45,230 nt of DNA from Roseiarcus sp049509635 (lineage in GTDB: Bacteria > Pseudomonadota > Alphaproteobacteria > Rhizobiales > Beijerinckiaceae): assembly GCA_049509635.1 (NCBI GenBank), contig JBEKZS010000015.1:1-45230 (forward strand). Reading direction: 5' to 3'. The notes under the pieces were generated by a model that saw nothing but the letters and a program-made list of their open reading frames with translations, was not told the DNA's origin and ran no database searches. The position numbers and the translations under genes were made by a program. The first letter of the stretch is position 1. Each line of letters starts with the position of its first letter. Below are positions 24,286 to 33,007 of the stretch, one piece after another.

Positions 24286-26678
24286 ACGCGCTCCTCGCCC
24301 AGTTCATCCCGGAGGCGCGCGAGCTCCTCGAACAGGCGGGGGCCGGCATGCTCGCGCTCGAGCGCGACGCCGGCTCGCCGCGCGTCATCAACGACGTGTT
24401 CCGCGCCGTCCACACGCTGAAGGGCTCCTCGGGCCTGTTCGACGTCGCGCCGCTGACCCGCCTCGTCCACGCCGCCGAGGATCTGCTGGGCGAAGTGCGC
24501 ACCGGCGAGCTCGCGCTCAACTCCGAGATCGTCGACCGGCTGCTCGACAGCCTCGATGTGACCGGCCGGTGGATCGATGCGCTGGAGGCGCGCGAACAGC
24601 TGCCGGGCGACGCCGAGGCGACGATGACCGAGCGGGTGGCCGTCCTGCGCGGATGGCTCGCCCATCGTCCCGCGGCGAGCGTCGCAACGACCGGCCGCCC
24701 GGTTTCGGGCGCGCCGCCCGCCTGGCTGGCCGACATGTCCGAATCCGACCGCATCGCGGCCTATGCCGCCGCTTCGGGCGGCCCGCTGTTGGCCTGGTCG
24801 TTCGATCCCGAGGAGGATTGCTTTTTCCGCGGCGACGATCCGGTCGCGATGCTGGGCCATGCGCCCGGACTGCTCGCCCTGCGCGTGACTTCGCGCGCGC
24901 CGCTGCCGGGTCTCGACGCGCTCGATCCGCTGACCTGCCTGCTGCGGTTCGAGGCGGTGAGCGACGCGCCCAGGGAGGCGATCGAAGAGCACATGCGCTA
25001 CGTCGCCGACCGCATCGTCATCGACCAGATCGAGCCGCGCGACCTCGCCATTCCGACCGGCACGCCCGCCAAGCGGCCCCTGTTCGGCGACTTCGCCCGC
25101 CTCGCGCGCAAGCATCTGGCGGCGGAGGATGGCGACGCGCTCGCGCGCGCGGCCGCCACTCTGCTCTCGATGGTCGCGCCGGCCAGCGTTCAGGCCTCGG
25201 CGCTGCGCTGGTGCGCCGCGCATCTGGCCCGCCACGGCATCGACCGGCGCCAGGACCTCGAAGCCCTCGTCGACGCGGTCGAGACCGGCCTGAGGCCGGT
25301 CTGGTTCGAACCTCGCGCTCCCGAACCCGCTCAGGCCCAGGCCGCCGTCGCGGCGACGGGTCAAGCCGGCGATCTCGAACCGGTGCGGGCGCTGGTCGCG
25401 AGTCTGGCGAGCGAGCCCGCGATCGACCCGGCCGCGGCGGTCGTCGCCGCGCGGGCGGCGATCGTGATCGCGCCGTCGCCCGCCGACCCGGCGGTCGAGC
25501 GCAAGGCGATCCCGCGCGTGCTGCGCGTCGACCTGTCCAAGATCGAAGCGATCATGAGCCTCGTCGCCGAACTCATCGTCGCCAAGAACGGTCTGTCCTA
25601 TCTGGCGGCCCGAGCCGAACAGGTCCACGGATCGCGCGCCCTCGCCCGGGAGATCAGGGATCGGTTCGCGGTCATCGACCGGATCACCCAGGGGCTCCAG
25701 AGCGGCGTCATGTCGGTGCGGATGATGCCGGTCAGCCAGGTGCTCCAGCGGTTTCCGCGGCTGGTGCGCGACATCGCGCGCAAGCTCGGCAAGACCATCG
25801 AACTCGTGATCGAGGGCGAGGACACCGAGGCCGACAAGAACGTGCTGGACAGTCTGGCCGATCCGCTCATTCACATGATCCGCAACAGTCTCGATCACGG
25901 CATCGAGACCCCCGCCGAGCGGAGCGCGGCGGGCAAGCCCGAACCGGGCGTGCTGCGGATCTCGGCGCGTCAGGAAAACGACTTCGTCGTGATCGAGGTC
26001 GCCGACGACGGCAGGGGAATCGATCCGCGCGGCGTGCGGGCCAGGTCCGTGCAACTCGGCCTGGTCTCGGCCGAACAGGCCGAACAGATGGGCGACGAGG
26101 ACGCGACCAATCTCGTGTTCGCCGCCGGCTTCTCGACCAGGGACGAGATTTCCGACCTGTCGGGGCGCGGCGTCGGCATGGATGTCGTGCGTTCGGCCGT
26201 GCTCAAGGCGGGCGGCGACGTTTCGCTGCGCACGACCCTGGGCGCCGGGACCTCGGTGACGGTGCGGCTGCCGCTCACCATGGCCGTCACCCGGATCGTC
26301 ACGATCGACTGCGGCGGCCGGACGTTCGGGATTCCGATGAACCTCGTGGTCGAGACGGTCAAGATCAAGCGCGCGGACATCCATCGCATCAAGGACACGG
26401 AGAGCTTCGTGCTGCGCGACGCGATCATCCCGATCCTTCGGCTCGCCCGGCGCCTCGGGCTCGTCGACGACGAGTCGCCGCGCCACGAAGAGGCGGTGAT
26501 GGTCGTGCGAATCGGACGCGAGCGGCTCGGCCTCGTCGTCGGCGGATTCCGCGAACGTCTCGAAGCGATCGTCAGCCCGTTCGAAGGCGTCCTCGAAGGC
26601 ATGGCGGGCTTTTCCGGAACCGCGCTGCTGGGCGACGGCGCCGTGCTGCTGATCCTCGATCTCCAGGAGTTGGTGTGA
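24282..26678 (+). CDS. cheA: Chemotaxis histidine kinase CheA
   Basis: A 798-residue kinase. The Hpt domain (about 1-105) has phosphorylatable H44 in V-H-T-L-K-G-S-S-G-L-F. A long central part (about 130-400) has no clear P2 signature and is partly Ala/Pro-rich. The dimerisation domain begins L-R-V-D-L-S-K-I-E-A-I-M (near 410). The ATPase domain has the N-box H-M-I-R-N-S-L-D-H-G-I (N535), G1 A-D-D-G-R-G-I-D (about 574-581) and G2 G-R-G-V-G-M-D-V-V. A CheW-like domain ends the protein. It overlaps the truncated receiver ORF upstream (ATGA) and the STAS-like gene downstream (TGATG). Confidence 0.96.
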   Translation: MNALLAQFIPEARELLEQAGAGMLALERDAGSPRVINDVFRAVHTLKGSSGLFDVAPLTRLVHAAEDLLGEVRTGELALNSEIVDRLLDSLDVTGRWIDALEAREQLPGDAEATMTERVAVLRGWLAHRPAASVATTGRPVSGAPPAWLADMSESDRIAAYAAASGGPLLAWSFDPEEDCFFRGDDPVAMLGHAPGLLALRVTSRAPLPGLDALDPLTCLLRFEAVSDAPREAIEEHMRYVADRIVIDQIEPRDLAIPTGTPAKRPLFGDFARLARKHLAAEDGDALARAAATLLSMVAPASVQASALRWCAAHLARHGIDRRQDLEALVDAVETGLRPVWFEPRAPEPAQAQAAVAATGQAGDLEPVRALVASLASEPAIDPAAAVVAARAAIVIAPSPADPAVERKAIPRVLRVDLSKIEAIMSLVAELIVAKNGLSYLAARAEQVHGSRALAREIRDRFAVIDRITQGLQSGVMSVRMMPVSQVLQRFPRLVRDIARKLGKTIELVIEGEDTEADKNVLDSLADPLIHMIRNSLDHGIETPAERSAAGKPEPGVLRISARQENDFVVIEVADDGRGIDPRGVRARSVQLGLVSAEQAEQMGDEDATNLVFAAGFSTRDEISDLSGRGVGMDVVRSAVLKAGGDVSLRTTLGAGTSVTVRLPLTMAVTRIVTIDCGGRTFGIPMNLVVETVKIKRADIHRIKDTESFVLRDAIIPILRLARRLGLVDDESPRHEEAVMVVRIGRERLGLVVGGFRERLEAIVSPFEGVLEGMAGFSGTALLGDGAVLLILDLQELV

Positions 26679-26914
26679 TGCCGATGCAAATCGAGGATTG
26701 CGTGATCACGCTCGACGGCCATTGCACGATCGAGGAGGCGGAGCCGCTGTTCGAGCTGCTGAGGGGGATCGGCGCGCCGATCTTCGACGTCGCCCAGGCG
26801 ACGAGCCTGCATACGGCGATCGTCCAGCTGATCCTGGCCTCGCCCGGCAAGGTGCGCGGCGCGGCGGCCAACCCCCTGCTTTCGGCCTGCTTTCGCGATC
26901 GCGAGCTTCCCTGA
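26678..26914 (+). CDS. Small STAS-like protein following cheA
   Basis: A 78-residue protein whose ATG shares one base with the cheA stop (TGATG). It begins M-P-M-Q-I-E-D-C-V-I-T-L-D-G-H-C-T-I-E-E-A. The middle segment F-D-V-A-Q-A-T-S-L-H-T-A-I-V-Q-L-I-L-A resembles the central strand-helix of a minimal STAS fold, where an Asp/Ser precedes a hydrophobic helix. I recall similar short proteins beside cheA in other alphaproteobacteria, but the family call is tentative. Tight coupling to cheA suggests a stoichiometric partner or regulator. A 276-nt gap with no supported gene follows. Confidence 0.6.
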   Translation: MPMQIEDCVITLDGHCTIEEAEPLFELLRGIGAPIFDVAQATSLHTAIVQLILASPGKVRGAAANPLLSACFRDRELP

Positions 26915-27190
26915 CCGGCGGATGGTCCGGAGCCCGCGGCCGCGATCGGGCCTCGCGGTGGGTCGCGTGCCAAATCAGGGCGAGGCCTGCGCGGGACGGC
27001 GCATGAATTGTTAGCAAAGTACTCGCAGGGTCTGGCCAATTCGAGCGGCGCTGTTCGCGATTGCGTAATCGTGACCCGCGCCCACGACGGTTCCGCGGGC
27101 GCACGCGCCGGGCCAGCGGTCGCGTCGCGCTGTGGCGATCGCCGGCCGGAAGCTGGCGCGGCGACGCATCGCCGACTACGGAGACTGCGG

Positions 27191-27562
27191 ATGAAGCCGG
27201 TTCTTCTCGTCGACGACTCGCCGACCATGCTGGCCAGCATGTCGAGCATCCTGAAGCGGGCGGGATTCGCATGCGAGACCGCCCCAACCGGCGAGGCGGC
27301 GATCGAAAAGGTGAACGCCGGCCTGGCGCCCTCGCTGGTCATCACCGACTATCACATGCCGGGCATGCACGGCGTCGACCTGATCGGTGAGTTGCGTCGG
27401 CTCGCGACGATGCGGTTCGTGCCGATGCTGGTGCTGACGACGGATTCGCAGCCGGAGAAGCGCGGCGCGGCCAGGTTGGCGGGCGCGACCGGTTGGCTCG
27501 TCAAGCCGGTCGATCCGGCGGCTTTGCTGCAGGTGGTCAGGCAATTGGTGGGGGGCGGATGA
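27191..27562 (+). CDS. cheY: CheY-like single-domain response regulator
   Basis: A 123-residue receiver domain. The acidic pair is in L-L-V-D-D-S-P, phosphorylation site D53 is in V-I-T-D-Y-H-M-P-G-M-H-G, the conserved Thr is in V-L-T-T-D-S, and the Lys is in L-V-K-P-V-D-P. It has the residues needed to accept phosphate from CheA. GGAG lies about 7 nt before the ATG. Its stop overlaps the ATG of the receptor-tip/CheZ-like gene as ATGA, linking the regulator to its probable phosphatase. No output domain, so it acts by binding a target. Confidence 0.95.
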   Translation: MKPVLLVDDSPTMLASMSSILKRAGFACETAPTGEAAIEKVNAGLAPSLVITDYHMPGMHGVDLIGELRRLATMRFVPMLVLTTDSQPEKRGAARLAGATGWLVKPVDPAALLQVVRQLVGGG

Positions 27563-28938
27563 CGCCGGGTTTGCACGAAGGCGGGGAATCGTCGACCGCG
27601 ACCGGCGTTCCCGCGGCGGCCTCCCGGCGCGGCGCGGCGGCGGCCTTGGCGGCGATGGGCTGCTGCGCGGCCGCAATCGGGGCCGGCGACTTCCTGCTGC
27701 GCAGCGTTCTGCCGCATGGCCTCGGTCCGCTGCTTCCCGCGCTCGGCGCCGGCGCCGCCATGCTGCTGGCGCTTCGAATTTCCGGCGTTGGCGCCGCGGC
27801 CCCGGCATCGGCGGCGGCGGAACTGTCGGCGGCGCCCTCGAATCCGGATCGCCTCGCGCCCGAACGCGACGGCCCGGCGCCCGCCGCGCCGCCGGATCGG
27901 CCGGACGAGGCCCGCGAAAGCGACGAGATCGCCGACCTTGCCGCCGCCGCCCCGACCAGTCCGGGCGTCGATCGCGCGGTCAGGGAGCTCGGCGGCTATC
28001 CGACCTTCACCGAGATCCTGAACCGGCAGATGCAATCGGTGACCCAGCTCAGCGAGGCGGCGGCCGGATCCATCCTGTCGAACCTGAACGGCGTGGACGC
28101 CCGGATCACCGGTTTGGTCACCTACATCCAGCAATCGGGCTCCAACGATCAGTTCGGGCGCATCGTCGCCCAGATGGAGTCGCAGATGCGGCAATGCCGT
28201 GAACTGCTCGACCGCTTCGCGCTGCGCCAGGAGGAAGCCGCGCGGCTCGGCCTCCAGCAGAGATCGAAGATCAGCGCCGACACCAGGAGCGTGCTCGACG
28301 CGCTGGAGGGCGTGAGCGGCATCGCCCGGCAGACCACCATGCTTTCGCTCGACGTCTCGATCGAGGCGGCGCGCGCGGGCGAGGCCGGCAAGGGCTTTTC
28401 GATCATCGCGAGCGAAATCCGCAAGCTCGCCTCCGAGGTGCAGACGCTCTCGACGGGCGTGCACGGGCGGGTCGAGTCCCTGATGCGCACGGTCGCGGTG
28501 GATCTGCAGGACCAGTCGATGCGTCGCGAACAGGCCGACCGCGAGGCGATCGCCAACATCACCGACGGGCTCGACGCGCTGACCGAAAATCTCGCGACGA
28601 TCATCGCCCATCAGCGCGACCTGCTGCAGAAGGTGGAGATCGAAGGCGAAGCCATCACGCGTCCGATCATGGACATCATGGGGAGCATCCAGTTCCAGGA
28701 CATCATTCGCCAGCAGCTCGAACAACTCGACCATATGGCCGGCATGGTCGACGAGCACATCAGGGCGATCGGCGGAATGCTCGAGGATCGGCGCGACGAC
28801 CTGGGGGAAGACCGGCTTTCGGAAAAGCTTGACAATATGTTGAGCGGCTATGTAATGGCCCAGCAGCGTGAAACCCATCTGGCCGCGGGCGGCCACGCCG
28901 GGGCGCCGGAGTCGGGGTCGCTGATCGAACTGTTCTGA
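27559..28938 (+). CDS. Membrane-anchored MCP-tip protein with CheZ-type phosphatase motif
   Basis: A 459-residue protein. Two hydrophobic segments lie near the N-terminus (about 22-45 and 48-72), followed by an Ala/Pro/Asp-rich linker and then a long helical region. A receptor-like tip is centred on Q258 (R-Q-T-T-M-L-S-L-D-V-S-I-E-A-A-R-A-G, then G-K-G-F-S-I-I-A-S-E-I-R-K-L-A). The returning arm is short and leads to S-I-Q-F-Q-D-I-I-R-Q-Q (376-386). D381 and Q385 have the D-x-x-x-Q spacing of the catalytic pair of CheZ, the CheY-P phosphatase. I infer a hybrid of receptor tip and CheZ helix. The ATGA overlap with cheY supports a role in dephosphorylating it. An ordinary receptor is the alternative. 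Confidence 0.8.
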   Translation: MTPGLHEGGESSTATGVPAAASRRGAAAALAAMGCCAAAIGAGDFLLRSVLPHGLGPLLPALGAGAAMLLALRISGVGAAAPASAAAELSAAPSNPDRLAPERDGPAPAAPPDRPDEARESDEIADLAAAAPTSPGVDRAVRELGGYPTFTEILNRQMQSVTQLSEAAAGSILSNLNGVDARITGLVTYIQQSGSNDQFGRIVAQMESQMRQCRELLDRFALRQEEAARLGLQQRSKISADTRSVLDALEGVSGIARQTTMLSLDVSIEAARAGEAGKGFSIIASEIRKLASEVQTLSTGVHGRVESLMRTVAVDLQDQSMRREQADREAIANITDGLDALTENLATIIAHQRDLLQKVEIEGEAITRPIMDIMGSIQFQDIIRQQLEQLDHMAGMVDEHIRAIGGMLEDRRDDLGEDRLSEKLDNMLSGYVMAQQRETHLAAGGHAGAPESGSLIELF

Positions 28939-29285
28939 GGTCGATCGGCATCGAGCGCGGCGATCAGCGAGCGTTTGAGACATTGAAGCGTCCAGTTCGT
29001 CGAGCAAGGCGCGCATCGTCCACGAGCGAGTGGAAAGTTTCGGCGCGGTTTCGGGCTCGGAACTAGCGCGCGGACCGGGCGGGTTGCGACCACCGTCCGG
29101 ATAATCCAAAAGCCAGGACTTCGAGGCGGGGCGACGTCCCACCTTCTGGGCGGGGACGGCGGCGCCCGATCGCCCGGCCGGGGGTTCCTGAGTCGCGGCG
29201 CCCGCCGACGCGCCGGTTCACTGGCGTTCGTCAAATTCATCAGCGGCGAGCGGCTCTGCCCCGCCGCCGCGCAGGACCGGGATCG
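28939..29285. other. Gap between the CheZ-like gene and parA
   Basis: About 350 nt with no gene I can support. Minus-strand frames here lack recognisable features and run on antisense to neighbouring genes. It may hold a promoter for parA, but I see no convincing hexamer pair. Confidence 0.5.
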
Positions 29286-30080
29286 ATGAGCGCGCGCGTG
29301 ATCGCCATCGCCAATTGCAAGGGCGGCGCCGGCAAGACGACGACGGCGGTGAACCTCGCCGCCGAACTCGCCGGGCTCGGACTTCGGGTGCTGCTCGTCG
29401 ATCTGGATTCGCAGGGCCATTCCGGCCTCGGCTTCGGCATAAGCGCGGAGCGGGAAGCCGATACCGCCCATCAGGTGTTCCGCCAGAGCGGGGTCGATCT
29501 CGGCCCCTCGATCCGGCGGAGCCGGGTCGAAGGCGTCGATGTCCTGCCGGCCGATCGCGACTTCACCATACACACCGCTTCGAATGAGCCGGGCCGGCTC
29601 GCCGAAGCGCTGGCGCCGCTGATGCCGGACTATGACGCGATCCTGATCGACACGCCGCCGGCCGCCGACCTCCCGCTGATCGCCGCGCTGACGGCCGCCC
29701 AATGCGTGCTGGTCCCGACCCAGCTGGGTCACCTCGCGCACGATGGGCTGAACCAGTTCTCGCGCTTGTTCTTCAAGGTCGCCACCAGCCTCAACCCGGA
29801 CCTGATCGCCTTCGCGATCGTACCGATCCAGGTCGACATGCGCAGCCGCCTCCAGCAGATGATCCTGGCGCAGCTGATGATCGATTTCGGTCCGCGCCGA
29901 ATCTTCCGGGGCATCCGCACCGATGTGGCGCTCGCCGAGGCGTTCGGCGGCGGCTGTCCGGTCCGGATCCACCGGCCCGGCGCGAGGGGCGCGGCCGACT
30001 ACCGGCTGCTGGCGCAGGACGTCGTGAAGGCCTGGCTCGCCTCGGTTTCCCTGGAGGACGCCGCATCACCGGGATCGTGA
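29286..30080 (+). CDS. ParA-family ATPase of the chemosensory cluster (PpfA-like)
   Basis: A 264-residue P-loop ATPase. The deviant Walker A C-K-G-G-A-G-K-T-T-T has the two Lys (K12, K17) typical of ParA/MinD. V-D-L-D-S-Q-G-H-S-G and Walker B I-L-I-D-T-P-P follow. No parB partner or centromere-like repeats are visible, so plasmid partition is unlikely. In Rhodobacter sphaeroides, PpfA, a ParA homologue encoded with chemotaxis genes, positions the cytoplasmic receptor cluster on the nucleoid. The soluble receptor upstream makes the same role plausible here. The C-terminal third is less conserved. Confidence 0.9.
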   Translation: MSARVIAIANCKGGAGKTTTAVNLAAELAGLGLRVLLVDLDSQGHSGLGFGISAEREADTAHQVFRQSGVDLGPSIRRSRVEGVDVLPADRDFTIHTASNEPGRLAEALAPLMPDYDAILIDTPPAADLPLIAALTAAQCVLVPTQLGHLAHDGLNQFSRLFFKVATSLNPDLIAFAIVPIQVDMRSRLQQMILAQLMIDFGPRRIFRGIRTDVALAEAFGGGCPVRIHRPGARGAADYRLLAQDVVKAWLASVSLEDAASPGS

Positions 30081-30131
30081 CTTGCGCGTTCGCAATGGCG
30101 GTCGGCGGCGCTGGTCGTCGTTCGCGTGCGT

Positions 30132-30152
30132 CGCCCGGCTTGTTTTCGGGCG
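30132..30152. terminator. Hairpin between convergent parA and GGDEF-EAL genes
   Basis: A 6-bp CGCCCG/CGGGCG stem (30132-30137 with 30147-30152) closes a nine-base T-rich loop in the 76-nt gap between two convergent stop codons. No T-tract follows the stem. A weak terminator candidate, supported mainly by position. Confidence 0.35.
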
Positions 30153-30156
30153 TCGC

Positions 30157-32415
30157 TCAGGAGGCCAGCGACGCGACGAGGTGGAGCTGGGGACGCGGCA
30201 GGGAATCCGCGGCGGCGAGAAAGCGCGGGATCGCTTCGGCCGGCATCGGCTTGCCGAACAGATAGCCTTGCATCGTCGTGCAGCCGAGCGCGCGCAGAAC
30301 GCCCACTTGAGCGTTGGTCTCCATTCCCTCGACGATGCAGGTCAGTTGCAGGTTGCGGCACAGGTCGATCACCGACTTGACGATCGCGCGGCAGGCCGGT
30401 TTGGTTTCGACCTCCCTGACGAAGCTGCGGTCGATCTTGATCTTGTCGATCGGAAACTGCTGCACGAAGCTCAGGCTCGAATAGCCGGTGCCGAAATCGT
30501 CGAGCGAAACGCCCACGCCCATCGCCCTCAGCGCGAGCAGGGCGGTCTTCGCCTGTTCGACATCCCGGATCAACGCCGTTTCCGTGACTTCCAGATCGAT
30601 GCGGCCCGGCGCGACGCCGCTGTCGCCGATGATCGCCATGATGCTGCGGATCGCCTCGCGGGAGGCGAGATCGCGCGTGGAAAGATTGAACGAGACGTGG
30701 ATCGGCTCGGGCCAGGTGCGGGCTTCCGCCAGCGCCCTGCGCAGCAGGACGGCGGTCAGCTTGTTGATGAGGTCGCTGCGTTCGGCGACGCGGATGAAGA
30801 CATCGGGGGCGATTCTGCCGAGCGTCGGGCTGGTCCAGCGCGCGAGCGCCTCGAACGCGACGGTCTCGCCGCGCGAGACGTCGACGATCGGCTGAAAATG
30901 CAACGCCATCTCCGTTTCGAGATCGGCGTGGCGCAGGCACGTTTCCATGTTCGCCAACCGGCGGATTTCGGCTTCGTGCTCGATCGAGAAGATCGCCGGG
31001 CGTCCCCGCTGATGCTCCTTGGCGTGGGCGAGCGCGTAATCGGCGCGTTCGAACAGCAGTTCGGCGGTCGGTCCGGCCTGCGGGAAGACGGCGAAGCCGA
31101 TCGAACCCGAAATCTCGACGAGGATCCCGGGCAGCGCGAGCGGCGTCGCCAGGACTGCGCACAGCCGCACGCCGAGCGCCTGGATGTCGGCGTCGTTCAT
31201 CTCGGCGTCGATGATCACGCCGAACTCGTCGCCGCCGAGGCTGGCGACGAGGGTGTCGGAATCGCAGAGTTCGCGCAGGCGTCGCGCCGTTTCGACGAGG
31301 ACCCTGTCGCCGACCCCGTGGCCGTGAAGGTCGTTGACAGATTTGAAGCCGTCGAGATCGATCAGGCCGACGATGAAGCGCCGGCCGTCACGGGTCGCCG
31401 GGCGCAGCGTCTGGTTCAGCGCGGCCAGGAAATGCCGGCGGTTCGGCAGGGCCGTGAGGCCGTCGGTATTGGCCAGGCGCGCGTTCTCCAGCCCGAGGCG
31501 CCTGGTCTCCAGATGGGTCGCGGCGACCTGGGCGTCGTGCCGCGCCGCCGCCGCCTCCAAGCGCCTGCGTTCGACGGCGTTGTCCTTGAACACCTGGACC
31601 GCCTTCGCCATGTCGCCGATTTCGTCGCGGCGAGCCTGCCCGTCGACGACCCCGGTCAAATCGCCGTGCGCGAGCGCGGCCATGCCCTGCGCCAGGCGAG
31701 CCAGCGGGCGCGCGATCTTCGACGACGCGACCCAGTGCGCGAGGAAGCCGGCGAACAGGGTCGCGACCAGTCCGAACCCAGCCATCGCGACGAGCGCGAG
31801 GCTCGATTGGGCGCGCAAGGCGGCCGCGGCCCCGGCGTTTTCGGCGAGCAGGCCGGCATTGAACTCCGCGACGTCGTCGATGAGGCGATGGGTTGCAAAA
31901 TCGACGCCGGTCATCAGCCGCGCGCCCTCGGCCAACCGGTCGAGTTCCTCCGGCTCCAGGTTCCTGGCGTGCTCGAGGCCGGGCGTAACCTCGCCGATCC
32001 TGAGCGGCATTCGCGCCGTCTCGACGAGGGTGCGAAACCGATCCCGGAACCGTCCGATTTCGGCGGCCCTGTCCGGGACGAGCGTCATCGCCCGGTTCAG
32101 CAGTTCGTCGGCCTGCTCGACCCTCGCCGGGAACCGCTCGCTGGCGGCCCGGCCGCCCGGGCTGTCGTCGTCGTAGACGAGGGAAGCGAACACCGCGTCC
32201 GCGACGTCGGCGATTCTTCGCTCCGCGCAGGCGACCTTGGTCGCGGCGAGGTCGCGGCGCTCGATGATCTCGCTCGCCTTGCCGCTGATGCTGACGAGCT
32301 GGAATGCGCCGAACGCGATCATGCCGATCCCGGCGAGCGCCATGACGACGAGCGGGATCAGCGTCTTGGTCCGAAGCTTCAGGTCGTCGATCCCCACTTC
32401 GGCCAATCCCTTCAT
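30157..32415 (-). CDS. HAMP-GGDEF-EAL membrane protein (c-di-GMP turnover)
   Basis: A 752-residue protein. A membrane helix at about 20-42, a periplasmic helical sensor, and a second helix at about 205-232 lead into a HAMP segment (R-P-L-A-R-L-A-Q-G-M, then D-E-I-G-D-M-A-K-A-V). The GGDEF domain keeps its signature at 394-398, so diguanylate cyclase activity is possible. The RxxD inhibitory site is not at its usual place. The EAL domain has E522-A-L-A-R-W and the metal loop L-D-D-F-G-T-G-Y-S-S-L, so phosphodiesterase activity is also possible. Its catalytic half is closely similar, without gaps between the two signatures, to the divergent gene at 33008. It makes or degrades c-di-GMP at the membrane. 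Confidence 0.93.
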   Translation of the reverse strand: MKGLAEVGIDDLKLRTKTLIPLVVMALAGIGMIAFGAFQLVSISGKASEIIERRDLAATKVACAERRIADVADAVFASLVYDDDSPGGRAASERFPARVEQADELLNRAMTLVPDRAAEIGRFRDRFRTLVETARMPLRIGEVTPGLEHARNLEPEELDRLAEGARLMTGVDFATHRLIDDVAEFNAGLLAENAGAAAALRAQSSLALVAMAGFGLVATLFAGFLAHWVASSKIARPLARLAQGMAALAHGDLTGVVDGQARRDEIGDMAKAVQVFKDNAVERRRLEAAAARHDAQVAATHLETRRLGLENARLANTDGLTALPNRRHFLAALNQTLRPATRDGRRFIVGLIDLDGFKSVNDLHGHGVGDRVLVETARRLRELCDSDTLVASLGGDEFGVIIDAEMNDADIQALGVRLCAVLATPLALPGILVEISGSIGFAVFPQAGPTAELLFERADYALAHAKEHQRGRPAIFSIEHEAEIRRLANMETCLRHADLETEMALHFQPIVDVSRGETVAFEALARWTSPTLGRIAPDVFIRVAERSDLINKLTAVLLRRALAEARTWPEPIHVSFNLSTRDLASREAIRSIMAIIGDSGVAPGRIDLEVTETALIRDVEQAKTALLALRAMGVGVSLDDFGTGYSSLSFVQQFPIDKIKIDRSFVREVETKPACRAIVKSVIDLCRNLQLTCIVEGMETNAQVGVLRALGCTTMQGYLFGKPMPAEAIPRFLAAADSLPRPQLHLVASLAS

Positions 32416-32570
32416 GCTGAAAACGGCGCGCGACCACCCTCGGACGCAAAGCGCCCGCGCGGCGTCGTCGTGAAACGGCGATCGCGGATCGAAGTCGATG
32501 GGGCGTCGCGCCCCGTACCGGAGGATCTCCTGCCGATCGAAACAATCCAGGCGACCTTGCGAGGCGCGGG

Positions 32571-32578
32571 TTAATTAA
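32571..32578. promoter_or_regulatory. TTAATTAA site 1 in divergent promoter region
   Basis: An eight-base AT palindrome in GC-rich DNA, 156 nt upstream of the minus-strand GGDEF-EAL start. Its partner is at 32783-32790. Such sites are rare by chance at this base composition. A regulator operator is possible; the full CtrA spacing is not present. Confidence 0.35.
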
Positions 32579-32782
32579 GCGTGCGGCGGCCGGGCGCCCG
32601 GCCGGCGGCGATTTGTTCGCGAGCTCCATTCGAAGGCTTGCGGCGCGGGCGGACGAACCCCGGCGATGCGCGCATCGGCGCCGATGCCGCGAGCCGGCGG
32701 CGCTCATCGGCCGCCGCCGTCGCATGAGCCGCGAATTGCCGCTGGATCGTGGCCCGCGCGATCGCAAGCCCGCCTCGCAGAC

Positions 32783-32790
32783 TTAATTAA
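32783..32790. promoter_or_regulatory. TTAATTAA site 2, within a larger palindrome
   Basis: The same octamer as at 32571, here flanked by CAGAC and GTCTG to make an almost perfect inverted repeat at 32778-32796. It is 218 nt upstream of the plus-strand GGDEF-EAL gene. Together the two sites bracket the middle of the divergent region and could serve both genes. Confidence 0.4.
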
Positions 32791-33007
32791 CGTCTGATCG
32801 CCAACGTCGCGCCAATTGAACCGATCGGGTCCGCCGGTCGAGGGCGCGACGTCTCGCGCCTCCATGGGGTCTACGCCCGATCGCCGCCCGGAACTTCGGC
32901 CTGGTCGAGCGCCGGGAATGCGCCGGTCGCGACGCTTCTCTTCGCTGCGGCGAGGAGCGGGAATGCGCGAGACGGCGGCGATGCTAGGGAAAGGCCAGGG
33001 AGTCTGA

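Larger units (their letters stand above)
32416..33007. other. Divergent promoter region between paralogous GGDEF-EAL genes
   Basis: About 590 nt with no supported gene. It contains two TTAATTAA octamers about 210 bp apart, listed separately, each about 155-220 nt from the nearer start codon. The rest is GC-rich with no other clear structure. It must hold both promoters. Confidence 0.6.

Noticed and set aside
24165..26486. A 773-codon minus-strand frame opposite cheA
   Set aside because: Shadow of cheA, which has all kinase motifs on the plus strand.
27352..29142. A 596-codon minus-strand frame opposite cheY and the CheZ-like gene
   Set aside because: Antisense to genes with clear receiver and receptor-tip motifs; the translation has no family features.
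29286..30080. ParA considered as evidence for a plasmid or replication origin
   Set aside because: No parB, no iteron or centromere-like repeats and no replication gene nearby; the chemosensory neighbours explain it better.
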